Shown one piece after another: positions 33,724 through 42,750 of a stretch of 64,000 nucleotides of DNA. The position numbers and the translations under genes were made by a program. The notes below the pieces were generated by a model. It saw only the letters and a program-made list of their open reading frames with translations, was not told where the DNA came from and searched no databases. Location: positions 1 to 64,000 of the forward strand of contig CAZKFM010000011.1 in assembly GCA_964552195.1 (NCBI GenBank). Reading direction: 5' to 3'. Every line of letters starts with the position of its first letter. The first letter of the stretch is position 1. The stretch comes from CAZKAP01 sp964552195 (GTDB taxonomy: Bacteria; Bacteroidota; Bacteroidia; Flavobacteriales; Flavobacteriaceae).

Positions 33724-34674
33724 ATGATATTTCGAATCCCATCCTGGCTCCGAATCATCATCTTGCTCTGCATGGTGTGGGGAGCCGCCGAATACTTTAT
33801 CGATTCCGGTGATCGTCCGGCGGTGATAGCCTATCCGGAAGTGGCGCTTTTCCTATCCATGGTGCTGCTGATCCTCATTTCCGTGGAGATGGTTTTGTAT
33901 GCCATCGAACGCCTCATGCTCCGCACCATGACCGAAGAGGCCCAGGAGCGCTACTGGGCCGAGAAGAACAAGAGTTTCCAGTGGAAATTTGGCCAGCGTA
34001 TCTACAGGGCACTGACCCGCAGCCGTTCGATTCAGGAAGAGGAAACCATCGTTATGGACCACAACTACGACGGCATACGCGAACTGGACAACGTACTCCC
34101 GCCCTGGTGGGTTTACTTGTTCTATGTAACCATTCTATTTGGTGCGGTCTACCTGATCCGCTTCCATGTGGTTAAGGAATACAACCAGACCGAAGAGTTT
34201 GAGATGGAAATGGCCCGGGCCGAAAAGGAAATCGAGGAGTACAAGAAGAACTCCAAAAATCTGGTAGACGCTTCCACCGTAGAACTTCTGACCGACGCCT
34301 CGGATCTCAAGGCCGGTGAGGCCATCTTTGAGTCGAAATGTGTGGCCTGTCACATGGCCGATGGCGGTGGCGGTATCGGGCCCAATCTCACGGACCAATA
34401 CTGGATATTGGGCGGAGGCATCAAGAATGTCTTCAAGACGGTTTCCGAAGGAGGAAGGGACGGTAAGGGGATGGTTCCCTGGAACACCAGCCTGAGCCCG
34501 TTAGAGATTGCTCAGGTTTCCTCCTATGTGTTGGGTTTTCAGGGAACTACCCCGGCTAACCCTAAAGATCCGGAAGGAGAATTATACGAGGATCCCGATG
34601 CTCCGGCCCCGTCCGGTGAGCAGGATGAGGCCCCCGTGCAACCTGCGGACAGTCTGGACGTGGCGATCCGATAA
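33724..34674 (+). CDS. ccoP: cbb3 oxidase subunit III (CcoP), single-heme type
   Basis: The 316-aa protein has two N-terminal membrane helices, a loop, a third helix (PPWWVYLFYVTILFGAVYLIRF) and a coiled-coil stretch. Then comes one cytochrome c domain with CVACH at 206-210 and the methionine ligand region GKGMVPWN. Many CcoP proteins of Proteobacteria carry two c hemes; here only one motif is present, as is common in Bacteroidetes. It passes electrons from periplasmic or quinol-oxidising complexes to CcoO. The C-terminal acidic, proline-rich tail is probably disordered. Confidence 0.93.
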   Translation: MIFRIPSWLRIIILLCMVWGAAEYFIDSGDRPAVIAYPEVALFLSMVLLILISVEMVLYAIERLMLRTMTEEAQERYWAEKNKSFQWKFGQRIYRALTRSRSIQEEETIVMDHNYDGIRELDNVLPPWWVYLFYVTILFGAVYLIRFHVVKEYNQTEEFEMEMARAEKEIEEYKKNSKNLVDASTVELLTDASDLKAGEAIFESKCVACHMADGGGGIGPNLTDQYWILGGGIKNVFKTVSEGGRDGKGMVPWNTSLSPLEIAQVSSYVLGFQGTTPANPKDPEGELYEDPDAPAPSGEQDEAPVQPADSLDVAIR

Positions 34675-34719
34675 TACAAGAGGCCTGGTCCGGCCCCGAA
34701 AATTAATAGCCCCAACGAG

Positions 34720-36126
34720 ATGGACGAGAATTTCAGAGACAGCATCAATACCGTAACCAAGGAGGGTAAGCGGAACTGGGTGTACCCCAAGAAGCCTAAA
34801 GGACGCTACACCAACTACCGGCGTTACGTTTCCCTGGTTTTGCTGATTTTCCTTTTTGCAGCACCCTGGATTAAGGTAAACGGAAACCAGTTTTTGCTCC
34901 TGAATGTGCTCGAACGCAAGTTTAACGTCTTCGGTTTTCCTTTTTGGCCACAGGATTTTCACCTGCTGGTCATTTCCATGATCACAGGGGTGGTCTTCAT
35001 AGCGCTCTTTACGGTGGCCTATGGCCGTATCTTCTGCGGCTGGGTCTGCCCCCAGACCATATTCCTCGAGATGGTTTTTCGTCCGATTGAGTATTGGATC
35101 GAAGGAGACCGCGGAGCACAAATGCGGCTGAATAAAGAGCCCTGGACGGCTCAGAAAATAGGCAAGAAGGTGCTGAAATGGACCATCTTCCTGCTTATTT
35201 CCTTTGCCATCTCGAATACATTCGTAGCCTATCTGATCGGCAGTGATCAGCTTATGCTATATGTGAAGGAAGGCCCCATGGCCCACCTGGGCACCTTCGT
35301 GCCGCTGGTACTGTTCACCTTTGCCTTCTATTTCGTCTTTGCCTGGTTCCGTGAGCAGGTGTGTATCATCGCCTGCCCGTACGGACGACTGCAGGGGGTT
35401 CTGCTCGACAATAAGTCCATAGTAGTGGCCTACGACCATGTCCGTGGAGAGGGGAGCAACGGACGCAAGAAATTCAAGAAGAACGAGGACCGCGAGGCCC
35501 TGGGTCATGGCGATTGCATAGACTGTTTTCAGTGTGTACACGTGTGTCCCACGGGTATCGACATACGAAACGGGACGCAGCTGGAGTGTGTGAATTGTAC
35601 GGCCTGTATCGACGAGTGCGATACCATCATGGAGAAGATCGATAAGCCGAAAGGGCTGATCCGCTATGCCAGCGAAGAGAATATCTCCAGGGGCCTTCCG
35701 TTCCGCTGGAATGTTAGGATGATCGCCTATACGGCAGTGCTTTTTGTACTGGTCGGGGTATTTACCAGCATGCTGTTCCTTAGAAATGATCTCGAGGCCA
35801 GTATTAACCGGTTACCCGGACAACTCTACCAAAGAACCGAGAACAACGGCATCAGTAATGTGTACACCTATCAGCTGATCAACAAGACCAGCGAGGAAGT
35901 GCGGGACGTACACTTCAAGCTCCTCTCACATGAGGGTGAAATCCGGCTGGTGTCCGTCGAACGCTTCGACGTGCCTGCCCAGGACCTCTCGGAGGGCACA
36001 CTGTTCATAGAAATTCCGATGTCCGAACTGGACGACGACAAGGTAGATTTGCGCATCGGGGTTTTCAGCGGCGAGGAACTGATTGAGACTACGGCCCTCA
36101 AATTCTATTCTCCGCCTACATATTAA
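34720..36126 (+). CDS. ccoG: CcoG/FixG-type iron-sulfur membrane protein
   Basis: The 468-aa protein has about five membrane helices, the FCGWVCPQT motif, a conserved REQVCIIACPYGRLQG segment and two ferredoxin-like 4Fe-4S motifs (CIDCFQCVHVCPTG and CVNCTACIDEC). The C-terminal domain is Ig-like (IG_FixG). CcoG is a copper reductase used in cbb3 oxidase assembly. It starts 45 bp after ccoP. All cluster cysteines appear to be present. Confidence 0.94.
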   Translation: MDENFRDSINTVTKEGKRNWVYPKKPKGRYTNYRRYVSLVLLIFLFAAPWIKVNGNQFLLLNVLERKFNVFGFPFWPQDFHLLVISMITGVVFIALFTVAYGRIFCGWVCPQTIFLEMVFRPIEYWIEGDRGAQMRLNKEPWTAQKIGKKVLKWTIFLLISFAISNTFVAYLIGSDQLMLYVKEGPMAHLGTFVPLVLFTFAFYFVFAWFREQVCIIACPYGRLQGVLLDNKSIVVAYDHVRGEGSNGRKKFKKNEDREALGHGDCIDCFQCVHVCPTGIDIRNGTQLECVNCTACIDECDTIMEKIDKPKGLIRYASEENISRGLPFRWNVRMIAYTAVLFVLVGVFTSMLFLRNDLEASINRLPGQLYQRTENNGISNVYTYQLINKTSEEVRDVHFKLLSHEGEIRLVSVERFDVPAQDLSEGTLFIEIPMSELDDDKVDLRIGVFSGEELIETTALKFYSPPTY

Positions 36127-36138
36127 AACATCAAAATC

Positions 36139-36585
36139 ATGAGATTTCACTGGGGTCACGGCATAGTAGTTTCTTTTGTACTATTTATAGGATTTATCGG
36201 GTATTTCGTTTGGAGAATGACCACCGACGAAAGGGCTGATCACGAACTGGTCACCCAGTCCTATTACGAAAAAGAACTTCGGTATCAGGAAGAAATCGAT
36301 GCGCTGCAGGCTACGGTAAGGGAGGGATATGGCCTTAAAATACAACGGGTCCCCGATGGCCTTACCGTCACCTTTCCCGCAGCGTGCAATCCACAGGAAA
36401 TTCAAGGAACAGTGTCCCTTTACAGGCCATCCGACCGACACTTAGACTCGGATCTCAACGTAGATCTGTCTAAGACCTTTATGCTTATACCTGACAGTCG
36501 ATTGTTGGATGGCCGCTGGGACATTGAAGTAGACTGGACCTATAAGGGAACCCGGTTCCTGTACAAAGAAACTATATATTACTGA
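36139..36585 (+). CDS. ccoH: FixH/CcoH family protein
   Basis: The 148-aa protein has one N-terminal helix (GIVVSFVLFIGFIGYFVWRM) and a periplasmic beta domain containing DHELVTQSYYEKELRYQEEID, the typical FixH segment. In other species it supports late steps of cbb3 assembly. It lies 12 bp after ccoG and one base before the next gene, so it is part of the operon. Confidence 0.88.
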   Translation: MRFHWGHGIVVSFVLFIGFIGYFVWRMTTDERADHELVTQSYYEKELRYQEEIDALQATVREGYGLKIQRVPDGLTVTFPAACNPQEIQGTVSLYRPSDRHLDSDLNVDLSKTFMLIPDSRLLDGRWDIEVDWTYKGTRFLYKETIYY

Positions 36586-36586
36586 T

Positions 36587-37333
36587 ATGCTCTGGGCCGC
36601 ATTACTTATGGGAGCCGTAGGAGGCTTGCACTGCATTGGAATGTGTGGCCCGATCGTTTTTCTTCTGCCGGTAAAGGGAGAGGGAGTACAGAGAGTCTGG
36701 GGCATGGCCCACTACCATCTGGGTCGAATCCTGGCCTATGCACTTTTGGGCCTGGCGTTCGGAACCATAGGCAAAGGCCTCTCCCTTTTCGGCTGGCAGC
36801 AAAAGCTCTCCATACTCACGGGTATTACCCTTATACTTGCCGCGTTTTTCCCCTTGGTCAAACTCATCCCTATCAGTCAGTACCTCACCCGTCTTTTGGG
36901 AGGTACCCAGTCGCGATTTGCCACCTTCTTCAAGAGCGGCAGGCCAGACGCTTTGTTGTCTATTGGCTTTCTGAATGGCTTCCTGCCCTGTGGACTGACC
37001 TACATGGCCGTTTTCGGTTCGCTGGCGACAGGAAACTCGCTGAGTGGAGCCCTGTTTATGCTGGTATTTGGCCTGGGTACCATACCTTTGTTAAGCAGTC
37101 CGCAGCTACTGAAATCCGTGTTGGGCCCCCTGGTTAAAAAGGTACAGCCCAGAGTGGTATCGGTCCTTCTTAGCGTAGTTGGCGCAGCTTTTATTTTAAG
37201 GGGAATGGGGATCGGAATTCCATATCTTTCCCCCAAAGCCCCTGACATGGAGGTCCAGTCTGCGAGCATGGAATGCCACAGTCCCGAAACGGAACCTGAA
37301 CCTGATCAAGAAACCTATCAATTAAAACCATAA
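36587..37333 (+). CDS. Sulfite exporter TauE/SafE-family (UreH-like) membrane protein of the cbb3 operon
   Basis: The 248-aa protein has six or so membrane helices and two internal repeats, with the motifs GGLHCIGMCGP near the start and GFLNGFLPCGLTYMAVFG in the second half. Both CxxxC- or PCG-containing motifs are typical of the heavy-metal transporter-like group that follows FixH in cbb3 operons, probably copper-related. The last about 40 residues are polar, with a single cysteine. It begins one base after the ccoH stop. Confidence 0.85.
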   Translation: MLWAALLMGAVGGLHCIGMCGPIVFLLPVKGEGVQRVWGMAHYHLGRILAYALLGLAFGTIGKGLSLFGWQQKLSILTGITLILAAFFPLVKLIPISQYLTRLLGGTQSRFATFFKSGRPDALLSIGFLNGFLPCGLTYMAVFGSLATGNSLSGALFMLVFGLGTIPLLSSPQLLKSVLGPLVKKVQPRVVSVLLSVVGAAFILRGMGIGIPYLSPKAPDMEVQSASMECHSPETEPEPDQETYQLKP

Positions 37334-37337
37334 ACGA

Positions 37338-38609
37338 ATGAGAATAACGTCCGCCGAAGAAGGCCTTGGAGTAGTAAAAAGCGGTGACAGGGTCTTCATA
37401 CAAGGCGCCGCCATGACCCCAAATTTACTCGTGGATACGCTCTGTGAGCGCTATAAGGAGATCAAAGATGTAGAGCTGATTTCCATACATACCGAGGGAG
37501 ATGCCAAATACGCGCAGACCCCCTATTCCGAATCCTTCATGATGAACAGTTGTTTCGTAGGAGGAAATGTCCGCAAGGGGATTAACGGCCCTCACGGGGC
37601 GTACATACCCATATTTCTGAGTGAGATTCATCAGCTGTTCCGGCGGAATATCCTTCCCCTGGATGTGGCTTTGATACAGGTGTCTCCTCCGGACCGTCAC
37701 GGTTACTGCTCCCTGGGGGTGTCCGTGGATATAGCCCTGCCCGCAGTAGAGACCGCGAAGCAGGTGGTTGCCTTGATAAATCCTCAAGTGCCCCGTACCC
37801 ATGGTGACGGAATCATACATATCGATAATATCGACTTTGGTGTTGAGGTGGATCAGCCCATACACCTGCACTACCCTGCGGCTCCTACCGAAGAGGAGAG
37901 CAGTATCGGTCGCTATGTAGCCGAACTTATTGAAGACGGGGCTACCCTGCAGATGGGAATCGGAAATATACCGGATGCCGTGCTGTCCAACCTGGGTGGT
38001 CACAGGAGACTGGGAATACACACGGAAATGTTCTCGGATGGCATACTGCCTTTGGTACAGGCCGGTGTAATTACGGGCGAGGAGAAGAAAGTGCGTACCG
38101 GCAAGATCGTGAGCTGCTTCGCTGCTGGGTCCCAGGATTTGTACGATTTCATAGACGACAACCCCGTTTGTGATTTCCGGGAGGCTGCCTACACCAACGA
38201 CACTGCCCGTATACGAAGGAATCCCAAAGTAACGGCGATTAATAGCGCCATTGAAATCGATCTGACCGGCCAGATCTGTGCCGATACCATAGGTTCATTT
38301 CAGTTTTCCGGAGTTGGAGGTCAGATGGACTTCATCCGAGGAGCCAGTCTCTCTGAGGGTGGAAAACCCATCATTGCCATCACGTCCACAACCAAGAAGG
38401 GCGTTTCCAAGATAGCCCCTTTCCTGAAGCATGGGGCCGGGGTAACCACTACCCGGGCCCACGTTCACTACGTGGCTACGGAGTACGGGGTGGTCGATCT
38501 GTTCGGAAAGAACCTCAAAGAGCGTGCTAAGGCTTTGATATCCATCGCACATCCCGACCATCGGGAGTCACTGGAAGAAGCCGCTTTCGAACGATTTTAC
38601 ACTACTTAG
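37338..38609 (+). CDS. Acetyl-CoA hydrolase/transferase family protein
   Basis: The 423-aa protein belongs to the 4-hydroxybutyrate CoA-transferase/acetyl-CoA hydrolase group. Signs are QVSPPDRHGYCSLGVSVD, ATLQMGIGNIPDAVL, the catalytic glutamate segment LGIHTEMFSDG, GGQMDFIRGA, and a C-terminal ATEYGVVDLFGK. It moves CoA between acyl groups, for instance acetyl-CoA and another acid, which can conserve energy in fermentation. It is 4 bp after the membrane protein of the cbb3 operon and before a terminator, so it is probably the last gene of that operon. The exact substrates cannot be read from sequence. Confidence 0.9.
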   Translation: MRITSAEEGLGVVKSGDRVFIQGAAMTPNLLVDTLCERYKEIKDVELISIHTEGDAKYAQTPYSESFMMNSCFVGGNVRKGINGPHGAYIPIFLSEIHQLFRRNILPLDVALIQVSPPDRHGYCSLGVSVDIALPAVETAKQVVALINPQVPRTHGDGIIHIDNIDFGVEVDQPIHLHYPAAPTEEESSIGRYVAELIEDGATLQMGIGNIPDAVLSNLGGHRRLGIHTEMFSDGILPLVQAGVITGEEKKVRTGKIVSCFAAGSQDLYDFIDDNPVCDFREAAYTNDTARIRRNPKVTAINSAIEIDLTGQICADTIGSFQFSGVGGQMDFIRGASLSEGGKPIIAITSTTKKGVSKIAPFLKHGAGVTTTRAHVHYVATEYGVVDLFGKNLKERAKALISIAHPDHRESLEEAAFERFYTT

Positions 38610-38656
38610 GGAACCAAGAGAATCCCCCAAATACGTTATCTGTTCATATAGTTAGC

Positions 38657-38686
38657 AAAAAGGGAAGCCGCGAGGCTTCCCTTTTT
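38657..38686. terminator. Bidirectional intrinsic terminator
   Basis: AAAAAGGGAAGCC (38657-38669) and GGCTTCCCTTTTT (38674-38686) form a perfect 13-bp stem with a 4-nt loop. A and T runs at the ends let it work in both directions, between the convergent CoA-transferase and outer-membrane protein genes. Confidence 0.9.
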
Positions 38687-38696
38687 AATGAAATGC

Positions 38697-39344
38697 TTAT
38701 TGAGTCGAGTCGCTGCCGTCACCGAGAAGTTTACTCAGGCTGATGTCAACCCCGAAAAGGAGTCCGCAGTTGTGCCACCCGAAATCATTGCTGCCAAAAT
38801 CGTCCACACTGGTCAGGCCATAGTTTGCCCTGAGGAAAAGATCAACTGTGGGCGACAGCTCATAAGTACCACCTATGACGGCTGCAATATCCAAACCACT
38901 AACCGAATCGCTGATATCGTCGTCGTAATCACCCCCACCTGTACCCAGGGAAGTTCCGATGTCCCGCGCGCTGGTGAGTATGCCGAAAGAAGGTCCGCCC
39001 TGAAGCCCGAAACGGTCGGAGAGCTGATATTCAACCAGAGGATTAAGCCTTAAGTAGTTAAGCCTGACTGTTCCTTCGAAATTTTGTTCTTCATAATCAG
39101 AACCCTCGGAACTGAAGGCCACTCCCGGACGGAAGTCGAATTTCTCCTGTATGGGTATCACCCCCTGAAGTCCTACGTGGTAACCGATTCTGCTGTTTTT
39201 AAAGCTATCCGCGTCATCGCCACTTATGGTGGTTAGCTGGGCTCCTGCAGTTGCGGACATTCGATATTCCTGAAGCACAGTTGCGCAGCTCGAGTTGAGT
39301 ACCAGCAAGGCTACAGGAATAAGTAATGGAAAGAGTCTTTTCAT
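38697..39344 (-). CDS. Outer-membrane beta-barrel protein, possibly lipid-anchored
   Basis: The 215-aa protein starts with a leader ending VLNSSC, which could be a lipobox. The rest has alternating strands and glycine-aromatic turns of a small beta barrel of the PorT/outer-membrane beta-barrel type (GYHVGLQGVIPIQEKFDFRPG, LNPLVEYQLSDRFGLQGGP, SPTVDLFLRANYGL). It is a paralogue of the next gene. I used ATG 39344 because the leader begins there; an ATG 36 bp upstream adds a polar stretch. Function is unknown. Confidence 0.75.
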   Translation of the reverse strand: MKRLFPLLIPVALLVLNSSCATVLQEYRMSATAGAQLTTISGDDADSFKNSRIGYHVGLQGVIPIQEKFDFRPGVAFSSEGSDYEEQNFEGTVRLNYLRLNPLVEYQLSDRFGLQGGPSFGILTSARDIGTSLGTGGGDYDDDISDSVSGLDIAAVIGGTYELSPTVDLFLRANYGLTSVDDFGSNDFGWHNCGLLFGVDISLSKLLGDGSDSTQ

Positions 39345-39443
39345 AATAAATATAGTGTTTAGTGTTAAAGTCCTTAACAAAGTACAAAAATTATATTCAT
39401 AGTCCTCTGTGTGCCAATTATTTCCAACCGTCGGAAATTCAAT

Positions 39444-39473
39444 AAAAAAGGCAAGCCGGCGGAGGCTTACCTT
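39444..39473 (-). terminator. Intrinsic terminator after the second barrel gene
   Basis: On the minus strand AAGGTAAGCC pairs with GGCTTGCCTT (one G-U pair) around a 6-nt loop and ends in TTTTTT. It lies 28 bp past the stop of the gene at 39501. Confidence 0.75.
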
Positions 39474-39500
39474 GGAATAGCAAAGAATTTTGTTTTAGGT

Positions 39501-40175
39501 CTATTGACTGATATCACCGGGGGCGATCAGATCTTCGATGTCATAGGCAACACCCAGGCTAACGACTCGGTTTCTGTATTCGAATCCCTGATCACCGCCA
39601 TAGACGTCGGACAGGCCGTGCTGGTATCTTAGGCTGGCCGATAGATTATTGGTGATTTCGTAGGAAAGGCCAATAACCCCTCCGAAATCCAGGCCATTAA
39701 ATCGGTCACTGGCATCCTCTTCTCCACTAAAACCTCCGCCAATTTCTTCGTATTCATCATTGGCGCCTACGAGCACCCCAAGGTACGGACCGAATTGTAC
39801 CCGGAAATCCGTTGTGATCCTGTATTCACCCAGGGTTTGTGCATTGACGTAACTCAACCGGTACGTTCCAATGTATCTCGGGGATCCGGTGTTCGGCTGG
39901 TTGGACTCATCATAGTCCGCTCCCTGCTGAGAAAAGAAAAGCCCTGTCAGCAGGTATAGCTTATCTTTCAGTTGGTAAGGTTTCTGAACACCAAACAGGA
40001 AACCTATTCGATTTTGCCCATTGAATTTTTCGGTCATCTCCGCACTAATAAAGGAGAGGTTGGCACCCGCCATAATTTCAAAGTCATCGAAGAAGGGATT
40101 GCTCTGGGCCCGCAGGTCGAATAGGCCAGTCAGCACCAAAAACAAAGCAGTACTTAATAGAATGAGTCTTTTCAT
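39501..40175 (-). CDS. Outer-membrane beta-barrel protein
   Basis: The 224-aa protein has a signal peptide (LILLSTALFLVLTGLFDLRAQ) and a predicted eight-strand barrel: IMAGANLSFISAEM, LYLLTGLFFSQQGADYDE, RVQFGPYLGVLVGANDE, GLDFGGVIGLSYEI and ASLRYQHGLSDVYGG. Segments such as FSxQGADYDE and GPYLGVLVG recur in the neighbour at 38697 (FSSEGSDYEE, GPSFGILTS), so the two came from a duplication. No enzymatic residues are seen. Confidence 0.8.
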   Translation of the reverse strand: MKRLILLSTALFLVLTGLFDLRAQSNPFFDDFEIMAGANLSFISAEMTEKFNGQNRIGFLFGVQKPYQLKDKLYLLTGLFFSQQGADYDESNQPNTGSPRYIGTYRLSYVNAQTLGEYRITTDFRVQFGPYLGVLVGANDEYEEIGGGFSGEEDASDRFNGLDFGGVIGLSYEITNNLSASLRYQHGLSDVYGGDQGFEYRNRVVSLGVAYDIEDLIAPGDISQ

Positions 40176-40239
40176 AATTCGGTTTGATTATATGATTACT
40201 ACCAGAAAAATTACTCAATTCACATGAATTTTTAGCACT

Positions 40240-40267
40240 AAAAAAGGGAAGCCAGCTGGCTTCCCTT
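40240..40267 (-). terminator. Intrinsic terminator of the hemN-usp unit
   Basis: A perfect palindrome (40246-40265, GGGAAGCC/GGCTTCCC around AGCT) is extended by AA/TT and followed on the minus strand by TTTTTT. It lies about 55 bp past the usp stop. Confidence 0.85.
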
Positions 40268-40320
40268 CTCCGTTTTTGAAATTACCAATCAAAAAACAAT
40301 CAATCCTATAGTTATAGTCG

Positions 40321-41139
40321 TTACAACTTGAAAGTAATTACAGGGATGGTGGCATGATTGGCCAAATCTTCCCCTATGCTTCCCAGCAGGATGTGAGCCA
40401 TACCCTTTCGGCCATGAGTGGGTATGCCGATCAAATCGGCACCGACGGACTCGCTATAGGAAATGATTCCCTTTTCTACGTTGTAGTCGTTGTAGATTTC
40501 GACTTCAGTACCCAGTCTGGCGATATTCAGGAAGGCCGTAATGCGCTCATAGGCATCTTCCGTGCTCAGGAAGGCGTCTCCAGGGGTATTGATGTAAACC
40601 AGCTTGAATTCCGCATTCATTTTAGAGGCAAATTCGGCGGCTTTCCGCACCACAGGCACACTCTCTTCGTGGAAATCACTGGCAAATACGAAGCAATTGA
40701 CGTCGAAGTCTTCACGCTCTTCTTTGATCACGAGCACAGGTAGTTCGGAACTGCGGATCACTTTCTCTGCATTTGAACCAAAGAACACCTCTTCCAGGCC
40801 CTCCGCACCATGAGAGCCCATCACGATGAGTTCGGAATTGTTTTCCCGGGCAACTTCATTTACTTCGCTGAAGACCTTGAAATGTTTGATAATGGGAGTC
40901 ACCGAGACGCCCTGCAGATAGGGTTTTTCCAGGAAACCTGCGAACTGTTTTTCCGCCATCTTCATCAGGAACAACGTCTGTTCCTGAGGCAGGTAATCCG
41001 AGGTGCCCAGCAGCGAGGGTGAAATCTCCAGCATGTGGAGGGCCGTTATGGATCCGTTCATTCGCCGGGCCAGAGTGGCGGCCACCTTGAGTGCTCGGTC
41101 TGAGTATTTTGAAAAGTCTACGGGAACTAAAATGTTCAT
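40321..41139 (-). CDS. Universal stress protein, two UspA domains, cotranscribed with hemN
   Basis: The 272-aa tandem UspA protein has the first domain MNILVPVDFSKYSDRALKVA with the nucleotide loop GSHGAEGLEEVFFGSNAEKV. The second domain has NCFVFASDFHEES and an ATP-loop-like PTHGRKGMAHILLGSIGEDL, so both sites look functional, unlike the stress protein at 25882. It begins 15 bp after hemN in the same direction and ends at a strong terminator. The shared transcript implies low-oxygen expression from the hemN promoter. Confidence 0.88.
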   Translation of the reverse strand: MNILVPVDFSKYSDRALKVAATLARRMNGSITALHMLEISPSLLGTSDYLPQEQTLFLMKMAEKQFAGFLEKPYLQGVSVTPIIKHFKVFSEVNEVARENNSELIVMGSHGAEGLEEVFFGSNAEKVIRSSELPVLVIKEEREDFDVNCFVFASDFHEESVPVVRKAAEFASKMNAEFKLVYINTPGDAFLSTEDAYERITAFLNIARLGTEVEIYNDYNVEKGIISYSESVGADLIGIPTHGRKGMAHILLGSIGEDLANHATIPVITFKL

Positions 41140-41154
41140 GGCTATCGAATTAGG

Positions 41155-42513
41155 TTACAAACTTAGGGAGAACAGCTGTTTTTTGGGTTTCTTTTTTCTC
41201 AAATACTGATCGAGGACCATGCAGATGTTGCGAACGAAAGGTCTACCCGCTGAAAGCACTTCGAGGTTCTGGTCCCCGAGGTAAATCAGGCCTTCCCGTT
41301 CGAATTCGCGCCATTCTTCGATCATGTCCTCATAGGCGGGATGCTGAACAAAGCTATGGTCCCATTCCAACCTAAAGTTACACATAAGTGCCTCAACTTT
41401 CTCACGAATCAGCCGGTCTTCTCTGGATAAAACATGACCTTTGATCACCGGGAGTATCCCATCGGCTAGGAGCCGTTGGTATTCTTCGATGCCCTTGACA
41501 TTCTGGGCGAAGCAATCTCGGGAGTCGCTGATGGACGAAACGCCCAGGCCCAGGAGCAGCTCGGTTTTTTGGGGGGTATAGCCCATGAAGTTTCGGTGCA
41601 GCCTGTCCTGAGCGCTGGCCTGGTAAAGGGAGTCATGTATCAGGGCGTAGTGATCCATGCCGATTTCCATGTAACCGTGTTTCAGAAGTAATTTGCGTCC
41701 CAGTTCCTGCTGCCGGAATTTCTCTTCGGGACCCGGAAGGTCTTCTTCGCGGAATCCCCGTTGCCCCGTCCCATCCCTCCAGGGCACATGTGCGTAGCTG
41801 TAAAAGGCAATGCGATCGGGCCTGAGCAGCAAGGTCTTCTCTACGGTCTTTGAGATATCCTCTTCGGTCTGGAAGGGAAGTCCGTAGATCAGGTCGTGGG
41901 CCACGGAAGTGTATCCCAACTGCCTGGCCGTCTCGGTGCTCCGTTGTACACTTTCGAACGGCTGTATGCGATGTATGGCCTTCTGCACCTTTGGATTGTA
42001 GTCCTGAACCCCGTAGCACACCCGTCTGAATCCGAGTTCGTAAAGGCGTTGGAGGTGTTCCCGTGTGGTATTAAGGGGATGCCCTTCAAAACTGAGCTGG
42101 GCATCCTGAGTTTTTCTGAGCCTGCTAAATATGCCTTCAACCAGGTAGGCCAGGTTGTCCGGACTAAAAAAGGTAGGGGTTCCACCTCCCAGGTGCAACT
42201 CACCCACGGAGAAGTCCCGGCCCGTCAGGTCACGGTACAGATCGACTTCACGGAGGACCGCCTCCAGATAGGGCCGCTCGAGTTCGTGGCGCTTGGTGAT
42301 TCGTTTGTGGCACCCACAAAAGGTGCACATGGACTCGCAGAACGGGAGATGGATGTACAGGCTAACCGGTCCATTGCCGATCTCCTCTATCCGGGTAACA
42401 AAGGAGTTTCTCCAGGCCTGTCCGGTAAACGAATCCAGGTCCCAGAAGGGGACTGTGGGATAACTCGTGTACCGGGGTGCAGGTTGGCTGTACTTAATGC
42501 TCAATGCGCTCAT
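41155..42513 (-). CDS. hemN: Oxygen-independent coproporphyrinogen III oxidase
   Basis: This radical-SAM enzyme of 452 aa converts coproporphyrinogen III to protoporphyrinogen IX without O2. The cluster motif CESMCTFCGC begins at C59 (C59, C63, C66, then C68), and is followed by ELHLGGGTPTFFS and the family segments VAHDLIYGLPFQT and AFYSYAHVPW. Length and the YTSYPT start are those of true HemN rather than HemW. Heme is needed for the neighbouring cbb3 oxidase, and an FNR-like promoter is placed upstream, a classical control for hemN. Confidence 0.95.
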   Translation of the reverse strand: MSALSIKYSQPAPRYTSYPTVPFWDLDSFTGQAWRNSFVTRIEEIGNGPVSLYIHLPFCESMCTFCGCHKRITKRHELERPYLEAVLREVDLYRDLTGRDFSVGELHLGGGTPTFFSPDNLAYLVEGIFSRLRKTQDAQLSFEGHPLNTTREHLQRLYELGFRRVCYGVQDYNPKVQKAIHRIQPFESVQRSTETARQLGYTSVAHDLIYGLPFQTEEDISKTVEKTLLLRPDRIAFYSYAHVPWRDGTGQRGFREEDLPGPEEKFRQQELGRKLLLKHGYMEIGMDHYALIHDSLYQASAQDRLHRNFMGYTPQKTELLLGLGVSSISDSRDCFAQNVKGIEEYQRLLADGILPVIKGHVLSREDRLIREKVEALMCNFRLEWDHSFVQHPAYEDMIEEWREFEREGLIYLGDQNLEVLSAGRPFVRNICMVLDQYLRKKKPKKQLFSLSL

Positions 42514-42557
42514 TCCTCATGTTTTATTAAGCCGTGGGTTACGGAAAATCACGTGGA

Positions 42558-42600
42558 TAAAAATAGTGGAGATGGAAGGGGAATAATATGATAAATATCA
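42558..42600 (-). promoter_or_regulatory. FNR-like promoter of hemN
   Basis: TGATAAATATCA (42589-42600), with both half-sites perfect, is centred at 42594.5. The minus-strand element TATTTTTA (42565-42558) ends 36.5 nt downstream. The predicted start is about 42554, 41 nt before the ATG. Confidence 0.7.
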
Positions 42601-42680
42601 GCAGGTGTTGTGCAGTTTGGCTTCGGCTGCAGGTTTTTTTTCGTCGGTTTTATGACAATTCCCAGTTTCTCCCAGGCGCA

Positions 42681-42729
42681 AAAAAAAAGCTTTCGGATTC
42701 CCCTATTTTTTAAAGGGAACCCGAAAGCT
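42681..42729 (-). terminator. Terminator after tonB
   Basis: AGCTTTCGG-TTCCC (42689-42704) pairs with GGGAA-CCGAAAGCT (42715-42729). On the minus strand a run of eight T follows the stem. It is 22 bp past the tonB stop. Confidence 0.85.
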
Positions 42730-42750
42730 CGGTGAAAATGGAGGATATTG

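Noticed and set aside
40184..40200. TGATTATATGAT upstream of the barrel protein gene as another FNR-like site
   Set aside because: The half-sites are direct, not inverted, and no -7 element lies at the common spacing.
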